Position numbers and translations under genes: made by a program. From Clostridioides difficile (GTDB lineage: Bacteria; Bacillota; Clostridia; Peptostreptococcales; Peptostreptococcaceae): a DNA stretch of 64,000 bases. Shown here in pieces: positions 50,495-61,700 of this stretch (position 1 is its first letter; each line of letters starts with the position of its first letter). The notes under the pieces are model-generated. The model saw only the letters and a program-made list of their open reading frames with translations, searched no databases and was not told the origin of the DNA. Location of the stretch: positions 3,534,001-3,598,000 of the forward strand of contig CP103804.1 of assembly GCA_024919175.1 (NCBI GenBank), written 5' to 3'.

Positions 50495-50537
50495 AGACTA
50501 ATAAAATTATATATTAATATATAATTTCTATTAGTCT
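50495..50537 (-). terminator. terminator after the malic enzyme gene
   Basis: Stem AGACTAATA/TATTAGTCT with an inner AT-only stem, followed on the minus strand by TTTTTATTTTTAATATG. Located 55 nt past the malic enzyme stop. Confidence 0.75.
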
Positions 50538-50591
50538 ATATTTTACTTACTCACTTAGTTTTTTGATTTTTATTTGATTCTTAAATAAAAA

Positions 50592-51773
50592 TTATATTCT
50601 ATTTACTTTAGTTTTTATTGCTGCTTCTTTAACTGCTTCAGCAACATTTTTTACTACATTTTTATTAAATACATCTGGTAATATATATTCTGGACATATT
50701 TCTTCATCAGTTATTGTATTAGCAATTGCATATGCAGCTGCTATTTTCATTTCTTCATTTATTTCTTTAGCTTTAACATCAAGTGCCCCTCTAAATATTC
50801 CTGGGAATGCTAAAACATTATTAACTTGATTAGGGAAATCTGAACGACCAGTTCCCATTATAAACGCTCCACCTAATTTTGCTTCTTCTGGCATTATTTC
50901 TGGAGTAGGGTTTGCCATTGCTAGTATTATTGGTTTTTCAGACATACTTTCAACCATTTCTTTTGTTACAGTTTTTGGACCTGAAACACCTATAAATACA
51001 TCTTTACCTTTTATAACATCTTTCAAAGAACCTTTTTCATTTCTTATATTAGTTACATCTAACATTTCTTTTTGAACCAAGTTTAATCTTTCCATGTTAG
51101 CTTCCAGTGCACCACTTCTGTTGCATAGTATTATATTTTTAACATTCATCTTAAGTAATATTTTTGCTATTGCTATACCTGCAGCACCTGCTCCATTTAT
51201 AACTATTTCTAAATCTTCTATTTTTTTGTTTTCAATTAACTTTATTGCATTTATTATTGCTGCTGCCACTACTATTGCAGTACCATGTTGGTCATCATGA
51301 AAAACAGGTATACTCAAAGATTTTTTTAATCTATCTTCTATTTCAAAACATCTTGGAGAAGATATATCCTCTAAATTTATTCCTCCAAATACTGGCTCCA
51401 TTAATTCCACAGACTTAACTATCTCATCTACATCATTAGTCTTTAAACATATTGGAAAAGCATCTACATCTCCAAATTGCTTAAATAATATAGATTTACC
51501 TTCCATAACAGGTATAGCTGCTTCAGCACCAATATCACCTAATCCAAGTACAGCACTTCCATCACTAACTACTGCTACTAAATTACCTTTAGAAGTATAT
51601 CTATAAACATCCTCTTGGTTTTCATGTATTTTTAGACAAGGCTCTGCAACACCTGGCGTATATGCTGTTGATAAATCATCCTTAGTTTTAACTTCTACTT
51701 TACTTTCTACATTTATTTTCCCTTTATTAACTTCATGCATTTCTAATGCCAATTTTGCATAATCCTTAGACAT
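50592..51773 (-). CDS. NAD(P)-dependent malic enzyme
   Basis: 393 aa from ATG 51773 (GGAGG seven nt upstream). YTPGVAEPC, DVDAFPICLKTNDVDE, FHDDQHGTAIVVAAA (metal Asp residues) and the dinucleotide fold GAGAAGIAIAKILL are diagnostic of the short bacterial malic enzyme. It converts malate to pyruvate and CO2. Lies after fumarase A and B, so fumarate to malate to pyruvate is encoded together. Cofactor preference cannot be read from sequence. Confidence 0.95.
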   Translation of the reverse strand: MSKDYAKLALEMHEVNKGKINVESKVEVKTKDDLSTAYTPGVAEPCLKIHENQEDVYRYTSKGNLVAVVSDGSAVLGLGDIGAEAAIPVMEGKSILFKQFGDVDAFPICLKTNDVDEIVKSVELMEPVFGGINLEDISSPRCFEIEDRLKKSLSIPVFHDDQHGTAIVVAAAIINAIKLIENKKIEDLEIVINGAGAAGIAIAKILLKMNVKNIILCNRSGALEANMERLNLVQKEMLDVTNIRNEKGSLKDVIKGKDVFIGVSGPKTVTKEMVESMSEKPIILAMANPTPEIMPEEAKLGGAFIMGTGRSDFPNQVNNVLAFPGIFRGALDVKAKEINEEMKIAAAYAIANTITDEEICPEYILPDVFNKNVVKNVAEAVKEAAIKTKVNRI

Positions 51774-51844
51774 CAATCTTCCTCCTTAAAATGTGTACAA
51801 TTAAATTGTTTTGTATTTTTAGTATTTATATAAATTTTCAAAAT

Positions 51845-52393
51845 TTATTTACATTCATAAATTGCTCGTCCTTGCTCATAGATATTATTTCCATAACTGT
51901 CTATAGCTACTGTAAGTTTAAGGTCTTCTACTACAATCTTTCTTATAGCTTCAGCACCTAAATCTTCATATGCAATAATTTCACATGATTTTATCGAATT
52001 TGAAATGTATGCACCAGCTCCTCCTATTGCTGCAAGATAAACTGCTCCATACTTCTCCATACCTTGTATAACTTTGTCACTTCTTTTTCCTTTACCTATC
52101 ATCAATCTAAGACCTCTTTCTAAAAGAGGTATAGTCAAATCATCCATTCTATAACTTGTCGTTGGTCCTGCTGCTCCTATAACTTCTCCTGGTTTTGTTG
52201 GAGTAGGACCTACATAGTATATACCTTGACCATTTACATCGAATGGTAATTCTTCACCTTTATTTATACAATCTATCAATCTTTTATGAGCTGCATCTCT
52301 TGCTGTATAAAGTATACCACTTAGACTAATTGTATCTCCACAATTTAATTTAGCTATATCAATCTCACTTACAGGTGTAGTTATCTTTATCAT
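51845..52393 (-). CDS. fumB: class I fumarate hydratase, beta subunit
   Basis: 182 aa. GVGPT-like YYVGPTPTKPGEVIGAAGPTTSYRMD and MIGKGKRSDKVIQGMEKYGAVYLAAIGGAGAY are signatures of the beta half of two-subunit iron-sulfur fumarases. RBS AGGAGG precedes ATG. It pairs with the alpha subunit gene 13 nt upstream to hydrate fumarate to malate. Confidence 0.93.
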   Translation of the reverse strand: MIKITTPVSEIDIAKLNCGDTISLSGILYTARDAAHKRLIDCINKGEELPFDVNGQGIYYVGPTPTKPGEVIGAAGPTTSYRMDDLTIPLLERGLRLMIGKGKRSDKVIQGMEKYGAVYLAAIGGAGAYISNSIKSCEIIAYEDLGAEAIRKIVVEDLKLTVAIDSYGNNIYEQGRAIYECK

Positions 52394-52406
52394 TTTATTT
52401 TTCCTC

Positions 52407-53246
52407 CTAAATTACTACCTTTTTATGTCTTGATGCATGGCAGTTTATATTTACAACAACAGGAAGACCTGCTATATGTGTAGGAAAAGTCTCTATATTT
52501 AACCCTAAAGCTGTTGTAGTTCCTCCTAATCCCTGAGGTCCTATCCCCAATTTATTAATAGAGGCTAATAATTCACTTTCTAATTTTGCGATATTTTCAT
52601 CTTCATTAAATTCGCCTAGTTCTCTAAAAAGTGCTTTTTTAGCTATTTGAGCACATTTATCTACAGTTCCACCTATACCAACTCCGATTACCATAGGAGG
52701 GCATGGATTAGGTCCAGCTTCTGATACTGTATCAATGATAAATTTTTTAATTCCTTCTAATCCATCTGATGGCTTTAACATCTTCATTTTACTCATATTT
52801 TCGCTTCCAAATCCCTTAGCAGCAAACTCTATTTTAATTTCATCACCTTTTACCATTTCATAATGAATAATGGCAGGAGTATTATCCTTTGTATTTATTC
52901 TACTAATTGGACTTACAACAGATTTTCTTAAGTATCCTTCCTCGTATCCCTGTCTTACTCCCTCATTTATAGCATCCGTAATTGTATCTCCTTCAACTAA
53001 AACCTCTTGTCCTATTTCAACAAAAAATACAGCCATGCCAGTATCTTGGCATATTGGTATATTTTTTTTCTTTGCTATTTCAGCATTTTCAACTAATATA
53101 TTTAATATGTTTTTTCCAACTTCACTTTTTTCAGTTTTAGATTTCTCTTTTATACAGCTTAAGACATCATCTCCTAAGTATAAACTAGCCTCTATGCAAA
53201 GCTTTTTTACTTGTTCAATAATTTGTTCAGATTTTATCTTCCTCAA
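52407..53246 (-). CDS. fumA: class I fumarate hydratase, alpha subunit
   Basis: 279 aa. Three cluster cysteines are visible: IPICQDTG, PNPCPPMVIGVGIGG and VDKCAQIAKKAL, which would bind the oxygen-sensitive [4Fe-4S] centre. The start is TTG with GGAGGG about nine nt upstream. First gene of the fumarase-malic enzyme operon, suited to an anaerobe. Confidence 0.94.
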   Translation of the reverse strand: MRKIKSEQIIEQVKKLCIEASLYLGDDVLSCIKEKSKTEKSEVGKNILNILVENAEIAKKKNIPICQDTGMAVFFVEIGQEVLVEGDTITDAINEGVRQGYEEGYLRKSVVSPISRINTKDNTPAIIHYEMVKGDEIKIEFAAKGFGSENMSKMKMLKPSDGLEGIKKFIIDTVSEAGPNPCPPMVIGVGIGGTVDKCAQIAKKALFRELGEFNEDENIAKLESELLASINKLGIGPQGLGGTTTALGLNIETFPTHIAGLPVVVNINCHASRHKKVVI

Positions 53247-53429
53247 GCGAACATCCCTCCATTACTTTATAAAAAATATTCGTAATCATATTTACACTTT
53301 ACCATCATTTTTAAAATTTCTCAATATTTTTATATCAATTACATAATAGTAGTTAAATATTTATTTTAAGTTATTATTCATTTTATTAATCATATAATTT
53401 TTTTGTCATTACTTTTTTATCTACAATAC

Positions 53430-53909
53430 CTATTTTTTTATTACATCTGCAAATTCCACTCTTATAAGTTCTTGTAAGTCAATTGGTGATAATTCTATTT
53501 GGTATCCTATTTTACCAGCACTTACTATAATTGTATCTAATTGTTTTGCACTTTCATTTACAAAAGTCTTATAAAGCTTCTTCATCCCTACAGGAGAACA
53601 ACCACCTCTAATATATCCTGTAAGCTTGTTTATATCTTTTACATGAATCATATCCACACTTTTTTCTTTAGCTACTTTTGCAGCTTTTTTTAAGTCTAAA
53701 TTTTCATGTACTGGTATTACATATACATAAATACTCTTACTAACTCCTTGAGTTACTAGAGTCTTATATACTTCATTTACATCTCTTCCTATATCATGTG
53801 CTACCTCAACACCATCTACATGTTCACTTTTGACTTCATAAGATAGTACCTTATAATCAATTTTATTTGAATCTAAAATTCTCATAGCATTAGTTTTTAC
53901 TTTAATCAT
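53430..53909 (-). CDS. ybaK: Cys-tRNA(Pro)/Cys-tRNA(Cys) deacylase (YbaK/EbsC family)
   Basis: 159 aa. YKTLVTQG, DLKKAAKVAKEKSVDMI, TGYIRGGCSPVGMKK and IVSAGKIGYQIELSPIDLQELI match the YbaK family. It hydrolyses mischarged Cys-tRNA(Pro) in the cytoplasm, a quality-control step. RBS AGGAAG precedes ATG. Single gene. Confidence 0.92.
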   Translation of the reverse strand: MIKVKTNAMRILDSNKIDYKVLSYEVKSEHVDGVEVAHDIGRDVNEVYKTLVTQGVSKSIYVYVIPVHENLDLKKAAKVAKEKSVDMIHVKDINKLTGYIRGGCSPVGMKKLYKTFVNESAKQLDTIIVSAGKIGYQIELSPIDLQELIRVEFADVIKK

Positions 53910-54039
53910 ACATTCACTTCCTTTTTATAAAATACGAACATTATCCATATTTTCGAATATTCTGTACTATTCTAATAGAGTATTATAAGTATTAATAGTT
54001 AAAACAAGTATATTTTAAAACGACAATATTATTATAACT

Positions 54040-54741
54040 CTATATTAACTTCAAAACTTCATTTTTTTCTAATTCATTAGAATTTTTTAGTTCTTTTTTT
54101 ATTCTCATAGGTGAATCTCCTAAAATAAATATATTATCTGCTAAAAATAATGCTTCTTCAATATCATGAGTTACAAACAAAACAGTTCTTTTTTCTTTTT
54201 TAAGTATGTCTTTAAAATTATCTATTATTATTTGTTTATTCTTTGCATCAATGGATTTAAAAGGTTCATCCATTATAATAGTCTTTGATGGGTAAATAAA
54301 AGCTCTAGCAATATTTACTCTTTGTCTAAGACCTCCACTAAGCATCTGAGGATAAAATTTTTTATATCTACTAATTCCAACCAAATCTAAATATTCATCA
54401 CAAATCTTATCTAGTTGAGTTTTACTGTAGTATTTATTTACAACTATCTTTATATTTTCTTCTACAGTTAACCAATCTATGAGTCTATCTTCTTGAAATA
54501 TGTAACTTACCTCTAACTTACTACCAATTTTATTTGAACTTTTTTTAATATTTAAATTACAAGTATCGTTTTCTATAAGACCGCTTACTATATTTAAGAG
54601 AGTAGTTTTTCCACATCCAGATTTTCCAAGTATACAGTTAACATTATCTATGTAAAAATCAATATTAAAATTTTTAAATATAATATGATTATCATATTTT
54701 TTATTTATATTCTCAATACTTAACCTTATCTTTTCCATAAA
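54040..54741 (-). CDS. SsuB/TauB-like ABC transporter ATP-binding protein
   Basis: 233 aa from ATG 54741 (AAGGAGTG upstream). Walker A GKSGCGKTT, signature MLSGGLRQR, Walker B TIIMDEPFKSIDAKN and His in VTHDIEEAL are intact. The LSGGLRQR variation is usual in the nitrate/sulfonate/taurine branch. Overlaps the permease gene by 16 nt. Forms an importer with the two genes upstream. Confidence 0.9.
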   Translation of the reverse strand, partial: FMEKIRLSIENINKKYDNHIIFKNFNIDFYIDNVNCILGKSGCGKTTLLNIVSGLIENDTCNLNIKKSSNKIGSKLEVSYIFQEDRLIDWLTVEENIKIVVNKYYSKTQLDKICDEYLDLVGISRYKKFYPQMLSGGLRQRVNIARAFIYPSKTIIMDEPFKSIDAKNKQIIIDNFKDILKKEKRTVLFVTHDIEEALFLADNIFILGDSPMRIKKELKNSNELEKNEVLKLI

Positions 54742-55511
54742 AAAGCACTCCTTGACAAAAATTTTTGAGCTACTTGTAAGATGGCTGAAATTAAAACTAT
54801 TATAATTATCCATGCAAATATCCCAGATGTATTAAAATTAATTTTTTCAGTTTGTATCATAGTCCCAATACCATATGTAGGTTGACTGTATACCTCTCCT
54901 GCTATAGCAACTTTTAGACTTAGTGAAAATGTCGATACTAATATAGATATAATTTGAAATTTTATAGCTGGTAAATAAATTTTCAACACCTTATCTATAA
55001 ATCTTATCTTATACACACTTGCCATTTCTAATAAATTCTTATCAATATTTAATATAGCTCCTAAAACACTATCATATAAGATTGGAAAAACTATAGCAAA
55101 TCCAACTATAAAAGGTGTACTATCTTTTTCAAACCAAATTAGTGCAAGTACTACTAATATCATCGTTGGTATTGAACGTGCTAGAGCATTAATTGGCTTT
55201 AATAAATTTCTAAAAATCCTACTTAAATATGCTATTATAGACAATATGATAGCAAAAATCAAAGCAAATAAAAAACTAAAAAAACATCTACCTATTGAAT
55301 AAAGTATGTCTATATAGAAATTAGAATTCAATGCGATTTCTTTGATACTACTAAAGACTTGATTTATAGTTGGCAAGAATATATCATTGTTAATTTTTAA
55401 AGCAATAATTTGCCACAAAAATAAGAGGATAACACAAGAAAGTGTTACCTCTAATTTGTCTATAAATTGTTCTTTAATTTTCTTATTTTTCAACAAAGTA
55501 TATTGCTTCAT
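54726..55511 (-). CDS. SsuC-like ABC transporter permease
   Basis: 261 aa from ATG 55511, which has GGGAGG 11 nt upstream inside the end of the binding-protein gene. About six membrane helices with the EAA-like loop NLLEMASVYKIRFIDKVLKIYLPAI. IALIWFEKDSTPFIVGFAIVFPILYDSV is typical of sulfonate/nitrate/thiamine-precursor permeases. Overlap on both sides indicates tight translational coupling. Confidence 0.88.
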   Translation of the reverse strand: MKQYTLLKNKKIKEQFIDKLEVTLSCVILLFLWQIIALKINNDIFLPTINQVFSSIKEIALNSNFYIDILYSIGRCFFSFLFALIFAIILSIIAYLSRIFRNLLKPINALARSIPTMILVVLALIWFEKDSTPFIVGFAIVFPILYDSVLGAILNIDKNLLEMASVYKIRFIDKVLKIYLPAIKFQIISILVSTFSLSLKVAIAGEVYSQPTYGIGTMIQTEKINFNTSGIFAWIIIIVLISAILQVAQKFLSRSAFLWKR

Positions 55512-56478
55512 CTGGTACTTTGCCTCCCACTGTCTTATCATCAAAATTAGCTAATTTCTCATAGTAGTTTTTGTAATCATTAATCATGTCTTTAACCGGA
55601 ATGTATCTTAAGTTAGCCCTTTCAAGAGCTTTACCTATTATTTTAGGTTCAGTAGATATTTTTATTTGCTCAGAATATTTACCTAATTCCTCAGGATTTT
55701 TATTTGCCCAATCTACACTATTTGATAATTGTCCTAAAAAAGAATCTACAAATTCTTTATTGTCTCTTAAAAAATCAGATTTTATAATTAATGTAGATTG
55801 AGGATATCCATCTTTTGAGCCACTTACTTCTTTCCATGAATCATTTAAACTTTTTATAATTTTTATATTTGGATTCTTGGACATTAAAGCACTAAGTGCA
55901 GGCTCTGGAACAATCCCTGTTGTAATTTTTCCTGTAGCCAATAAAGGTACTAGTTCACTTGCAGAATTTACATAATTAAAATTTATATCTGCTGGATTTA
56001 TATCTTTTTGTGATAAAAGACTTCTTATCGTTATATCTGGAGTAAGACCTTTCCCTGTACATCCAACTTCTTTTCCAATTAAATCAGAATAATCCTTTAT
56101 ATCATCTGTTGATACTAAATAAAGAGACCCCATACCTACAGTACCAACTATATTATAACTTGAAGTTTTATTATATGCTATTGCAGCCATATTTGATGGA
56201 ACTATAGCTATATCTACATCTTTTTTCATTACTCTAGTAGAAATTGCCTCTGGTGTTTTCTCAATGCTATACATTGTTTCATATCCATCTTTAATAGCCG
56301 GGTTTTCATTTGCTAATTTAGCTACTGCTACCGCTGGCAATCCATCTGGAACAGCTACCTTTACTTCTTTAACAACTGCTGGTTCTTCTTTTGGCTTTTC
56401 ATTTTGTTCTTGTGAACACCCCACTAAAAAAATTACACTTAATGCTGCTGATAACATTATATAAATATACTTTTTCAT
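55483..56478 (-). CDS. SsuA/THI5-like substrate-binding lipoprotein
   Basis: 331 aa. Lipoprotein signal ends FLVGC (Cys21). The mature part has the NMT1/THI5-type periplasmic fold: GLPAVAVAKLANEN, VDIAIVPSNMAAIAYN, KEVGCTGKGLTPDIT and GIVPEPALSAL. RBS GGAGGAAGAG precedes ATG. Substrates in this family include sulfonates, nitrate and pyrimidine precursors; no desulfonation or thiamine gene is adjacent to help decide. Confidence 0.87.
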   Translation of the reverse strand: MKKYIYIMLSAALSVIFLVGCSQEQNEKPKEEPAVVKEVKVAVPDGLPAVAVAKLANENPAIKDGYETMYSIEKTPEAISTRVMKKDVDIAIVPSNMAAIAYNKTSSYNIVGTVGMGSLYLVSTDDIKDYSDLIGKEVGCTGKGLTPDITIRSLLSQKDINPADINFNYVNSASELVPLLATGKITTGIVPEPALSALMSKNPNIKIIKSLNDSWKEVSGSKDGYPQSTLIIKSDFLRDNKEFVDSFLGQLSNSVDWANKNPEELGKYSEQIKISTEPKIIGKALERANLRYIPVKDMINDYKNYYEKLANFDDKTVGGKVPDEAIYFVEK

Positions 56479-56592
56479 CTCTTCCTCCCAAAACTAACTT
56501 TTTACAAAATAATTATATTTATTTATATTAATTTCTGTTAATTTATCGAATAATCCTTCTTATTTAAATATTTTTATTTATCTATGCCTATT

Positions 56593-58542
56593 TTAATATT
56601 TTTTCTTTCTCTTACTTGGGCTTTTTTGTTGCTTTTTATTGTCTCTATTGTTTTCATTATGCTTTTTATTTTCAATAGAAGCTTTATTTCTATTTTTATT
56701 AGAACTACTTTTATTAGAACTATTTCTATTAAAATAAGGTTTCTCATCCTTTGGTTTTATTAGACATCGATGTCCAAAACCTATCAAATCTTCTCTTCCA
56801 GCTTCAACTAATGCAGAATATACCAAGTCATAGTTTCTAGGTGCTCTATACTGTAATAAAGCTCTTTGCATCGCTTTGTCACGTTTTGATTTTGGAACAT
56901 AGACTGGCTTCATTGTAAGTGGGTCTATTCCTGTATAAAACATTGTAGTTGATAGCGTTCCAGGAGTTGGATAAAAATCTTGAACTTGCTCTGGTTGATA
57001 ATGAGTATCTCTCAAATACTCAGCTAACTCTATAGCACTATTTAATGTAGACCCTGGATGACTAGACATTAAATATGGTATCAAATATTGTTTTTTACCT
57101 AATTCTTCATTTATAGCAAAAAACTTCTGTCTAAACTTATCATAAGTTTTTCCTGCTGGCTTTTGCATATATTCTAAAACTTCTTCTGATATGTGTTCTG
57201 GAGCCACCTTCAATTGACCACTTACATGATGTTCTATTAGCTCTCTAAGAAATTTATTATTTTTATCTGCCATTACATAATCATACCTAATACCAGAGCG
57301 TACAAAAACTTTTTTTATGTTAGGTAATTTTCTTACAGCTCTAAGTAAGTGTAGATACTCACTATGGTCTGCATCTAAGTTTTTACATGGTGATGGAGAT
57401 AAACATTGTCTATTTTTACATGCACCTTTAGTAATTTGTTTGTTACATGCTGGTCTTCTAAAATTAGCTGTTGGCCCTCCGACATCGTGTATATATCCTT
57501 TAAAATCATTTAATTTCGTTATTCCTACTGCTTCATCAATAATTGATTTCTCACTTCTACTTTGAACAGCTCTTCCTTGATGAAATGTTATTGCACAAAA
57601 TGAACAGCTACCAAAGCATCCTCTTGAACTTACTATACTAAATTTTACTTCTTCTATAGCTGGTATACCACCAGACTTCTCATATACAGGATGATATGTT
57701 TTTTGATATGGTAATCCATAAACTTCATCCAATTCTTCTCTATTTAAAGGCTTTTCTGGCTTATTTTGAACTAAGTACTTACTTCCATGAGGTTGAACAA
57801 TTATATTTCCTCTAAATGGGTCTTGTTCATCATATTGAATTTTAAAAGCCTCTACATATTTCATTTTATCTTCACATATTTCTTTATATGATGGAATCAA
57901 TATATAGTTATCGTATATTTCTTCTAACGTATCTGCAATATAACATGTCCCATCAATGTGCCTAATATATTTTGGATCATATCCATCATTAAGTGCATTA
58001 GCCACATCCACAATCTGCTTTTCACTCATTCCATAAACTAATAAATCTGCTCCACTATCTATCAACATTGACTTTCTAACCTTATCACTCCAATAATCAT
58101 AGTGCCCAAATCTTCTTAGACTAGCTTCAATTCCTCCAATTACTATTGCAACATCGCTATATGCTTCTCTTATTTTATTACAATAGACTATTGTGGCTCT
58201 ATCTGGTCTATGACCCATTTTTCCACCAGGAGAATACATATCCTTATCTCTATGCTTTTTACTCACTGAATAATGGTTGACCATTGAATCCATATTCCCT
58301 GCATTAACCAAAAATCCAAGTCTAGGCTTTCCTAATTTCATAAAATCATCTGTCGTCTTCCAATTTGGTTGTGCTATTATACCTACCTTATATCCAGCAT
58401 TTTCTAAAACTCTAGATATTATTGCTGTACCAAAACTATGATGGTCTACATATGCATCACCTGTAACCAACACAAAGTCTAGCTCTTCCCATCCTCTATC
58501 TATCATATCTTGTTTACTTATTGGTAAAAACCTATTTTCCAT
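56593..58542 (-). CDS. YgiQ-family radical SAM protein
   Basis: 649 aa. N-terminal UPF0313 part (FVLVTGDAYVDHHSFGTAII), radical SAM motif CFGSCSFC (Cx3Cx2C) at about 313-320, and the DUF3362 C-terminal region (QVQDFYPTPGTLSTTMFYTG), then a Lys/Asn-rich disordered tail of about 60 residues. Binds a [4Fe-4S] cluster and SAM; its physiological reaction is not established. RBS AGGTGAT precedes ATG. Confidence 0.92.
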   Translation of the reverse strand: MENRFLPISKQDMIDRGWEELDFVLVTGDAYVDHHSFGTAIISRVLENAGYKVGIIAQPNWKTTDDFMKLGKPRLGFLVNAGNMDSMVNHYSVSKKHRDKDMYSPGGKMGHRPDRATIVYCNKIREAYSDVAIVIGGIEASLRRFGHYDYWSDKVRKSMLIDSGADLLVYGMSEKQIVDVANALNDGYDPKYIRHIDGTCYIADTLEEIYDNYILIPSYKEICEDKMKYVEAFKIQYDEQDPFRGNIIVQPHGSKYLVQNKPEKPLNREELDEVYGLPYQKTYHPVYEKSGGIPAIEEVKFSIVSSRGCFGSCSFCAITFHQGRAVQSRSEKSIIDEAVGITKLNDFKGYIHDVGGPTANFRRPACNKQITKGACKNRQCLSPSPCKNLDADHSEYLHLLRAVRKLPNIKKVFVRSGIRYDYVMADKNNKFLRELIEHHVSGQLKVAPEHISEEVLEYMQKPAGKTYDKFRQKFFAINEELGKKQYLIPYLMSSHPGSTLNSAIELAEYLRDTHYQPEQVQDFYPTPGTLSTTMFYTGIDPLTMKPVYVPKSKRDKAMQRALLQYRAPRNYDLVYSALVEAGREDLIGFGHRCLIKPKDEKPYFNRNSSNKSSSNKNRNKASIENKKHNENNRDNKKQQKSPSKRKKKY

Positions 58543-58639
58543 ATTATCACCTGCTCAATATATATTTAACAAATATTTTCTTAAAATTAAAAGCATATTT
58601 TAATTTTGTTCTTAACGCTTAATTATAACACAAAAAATA

Positions 58640-58708
58640 CTTAAAACCACAACTTAAATAATTTATATGAACCTTTTAGGTTCAATAAATCCAAATTGTG
58701 GTTTTAAG
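58640..58708 (-). terminator. terminator after the large diguanylate cyclase gene
   Basis: Outer stem CTTAAAACCACAA/TTGTGGTTTTAAG enclosing an inner hairpin TGAACC-TTTTA-GGTTCA (58669-58685); the minus strand continues TATTTTTTG. The nested two-stem form is less usual than a simple hairpin. Confidence 0.8.
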
Positions 58709-58775
58709 TAAAACTATAATACAGTAATTTAAACATTTTATTCAATTAGTTAGGAAATCTTTACAAGAAGTCCAT

Positions 58776-61700
58776 TTAAATATTTGCTTCAGCTTCAACA
58801 CTATTTACTTCACTGCCAAATATTAAGCATGCATCTTTACCATCAAACCATTTTAAAGCAGTTGTCGTTATATTTACATTTACACCAAATTTTTTGTTAC
58901 ACATAAATGATTTATAAGTATCAGTTCCATCTTTTAAACAGCTCATAGGACATTTCCTACATTGTTTATTCTGATTGTTCCATAGTGCTTTATAACATAA
59001 ATCACCCACATGTGTGTTTGGTGCTGACTCAAGCATCTTTTTATTGATAAATAACAGCTCATATGTGTTTCTATCAACAACATAAGCCCATATGTCCATG
59101 TTATCCATTACAGACTTTTGAACTTCTAAAGATTCCTCTAGCTTACTTTGGATGCGCATTTTCAATAAAAACATACTGAGTGTCTTAGAAATAAATGTCA
59201 ATGTATCCACTTCATCACTAGTCCACATACGATTATATGAACATTCATCAAATCCTACAAAACCTCTAAATTCATTACCTTCTAAAATTTTACACTGTAA
59301 TATTGAACATATCCCTTGTGCTTTAAGCAAATATTTTAAATCACTATTGAGATTATCAACATCATTACAATAAAATAATCCATCTGCATTGAAATTTAAA
59401 AGATAGTTACCTAAATGACCATAGTAAATATTCTTAAGATTATCAATTTCTACTGTTATTCCTTCATTACACCATTCAAATGTATTTTTACAGTAGAGAT
59501 TATCATCCGAGTTTTCAAATATATAGACACGACTCACATTAAAGTGTTTGCCCACAATATCAAGAATCAAATTTACAGCCATTTCTATATTATTTGATTC
59601 ATACAGTATATCAAATATATAATTTGTAATATGCTCCTTAAAAGACCTTTCTATATTGGTATTTTCATCTGTATTTCTTGTATTTGCTATGTATTGCACT
59701 TTATCAATTTTTTTATCATACAATGCATAACGATTCTTTCCTTTACCCTTAGCTGAATAAAGAGCTATGTCTGCATTTCTAAACAAATGCATATACTCTG
59801 TGCCATCTTTTGGAAATCTAGCAATTCCTACACTCAAGGATATTTTATAATTGTATCCTTTACCTACAAAAGACCTTTCAAACGTTTTGACCAGTTCCTC
59901 TGCTTTTTTTATAATATCTCTCGTTTCAGAAATATCTTTCATAAAAACAATGAACTCATCTCCACCAATTCTTCCTACTATGTCAGATGCTCTAAATAAA
60001 GTTATTAAATCACTTGCAATTTCACTTAACACAGCATCACCATATAAATGGCCTAAGTTATCATTTATACCTTTAAAGTCATCAATATCAATAATCATTA
60101 AAGTACCTTGTCTGTTTTTATCTAATGTTATATATTCTTCAATAAGTGCTTGTGACGCTTTTTTATTATATAAACCTGTTAGTGGGTCTTTTTCTGCTCT
60201 CTCTTTTAATTTTTCAGCTTCTCGTTTTGATTCATCAATATCAGTCAAACTACCTACAACTTTATAAGGTATTCCATTATCATCAAATAGTGTTGTTGCT
60301 TTTATACTAAACCACGCATAAGTAGTATCTCTAACTCTAAGTCTAATCTCACACTCCTCATATTCACTGCCTGATGAAGTGAGCTTAGTTAATGAAATAA
60401 ACTTATCTACATCATCAGGATATATGTCAACTGATTTGATTATGTTTTTCGTTGCATTTTCAGTTATAGGGTCGTAACCAAATTTATTGTACCAATTAGG
60501 AGAAATACTCATTTGGTCTTTTTCTATATTCCATTCAACTATAATATTTTGTGTTTGATTTATAATAATCTCATGACGTTCTTCACTCTTTTTAAGCTCT
60601 TGCTCTAACAATTTAGCAGAAGTAATATCTACAATTACACTACATAATACTGATTTTTCATTTTCGTCAACTATTTTTCTTCCTTTTAATAAAATCCATA
60701 TAATGCTACCATCTCTTTTTTCAACCCTTCGTTCACATGCAAATGTATCACTTATTTTAAGTTGCTTATTTATATCATCAATCATCCCAGCTCTATCATC
60801 TCTGAAAATCAGCTTGATTAATTTATTATCTAATTCATCTTCTAACTGTTTACGTGTATATCCAATCATATTTAAATAACCTTCATTTAAATATATACTA
60901 TCAAAATCATCATTTATCTCAGTTATCACTATTCCACCAACGATGCTATCATTAATAGTTTCTATTTCAAACCTTTTTGAGTCTAATTCATCTTGTATTT
61001 TCTTGAGTTCTGTTATATCAGTTAAAACTCCCTGTATAGACTCATTTCCTTTATTATCTTTTATAGATTTACTTCTATCTAAAACCCAAATTATACTTCC
61101 ATCTTTTTTTACAATTCTATATTCAACTTCAATTTTATCTTGTCTTTTTAATTGATTCAAAACAATACTATTAACCTTGTCTACATCTTCTTTATAAATT
61201 ATATGTTTAAATCTATTTTTAAAAACTACATCTAAATCCTCTTCAGAATAACCTGTAAGTTCCAAAAATCCCTGGCTTACATAGGTCATAGTCATATCCT
61301 TATCTTTCAAGCAATTTTTAACACCACCTAATATATTATCAGTAAGTGTCTTAAATTTTTCTTTTTCATTTATAATAGTCTTCGTATTATTATTTATAAT
61401 ATAAGCTATATATACTACAAAAATTAATATAACTAATAAGATTTCTAATGCAAATATATATACATCATATGAAATATTGTCTGACTGAATAGATACTACT
61501 TCATTTGGTACAACAGAAAAAATATACCAATCATTAATTCCAAGTGGCTGATAATTCAACATAAATTTCTTATTATCCAAATGATAGTTAGAATATCCAG
61601 ATTTATCGTTCTTCATATTTTCTTTTATAGCTTTTAAACAATTTACTTCATCACAATTATCTTTATTAAAAAGTTTAAATACACATGATAGCATTTTACT

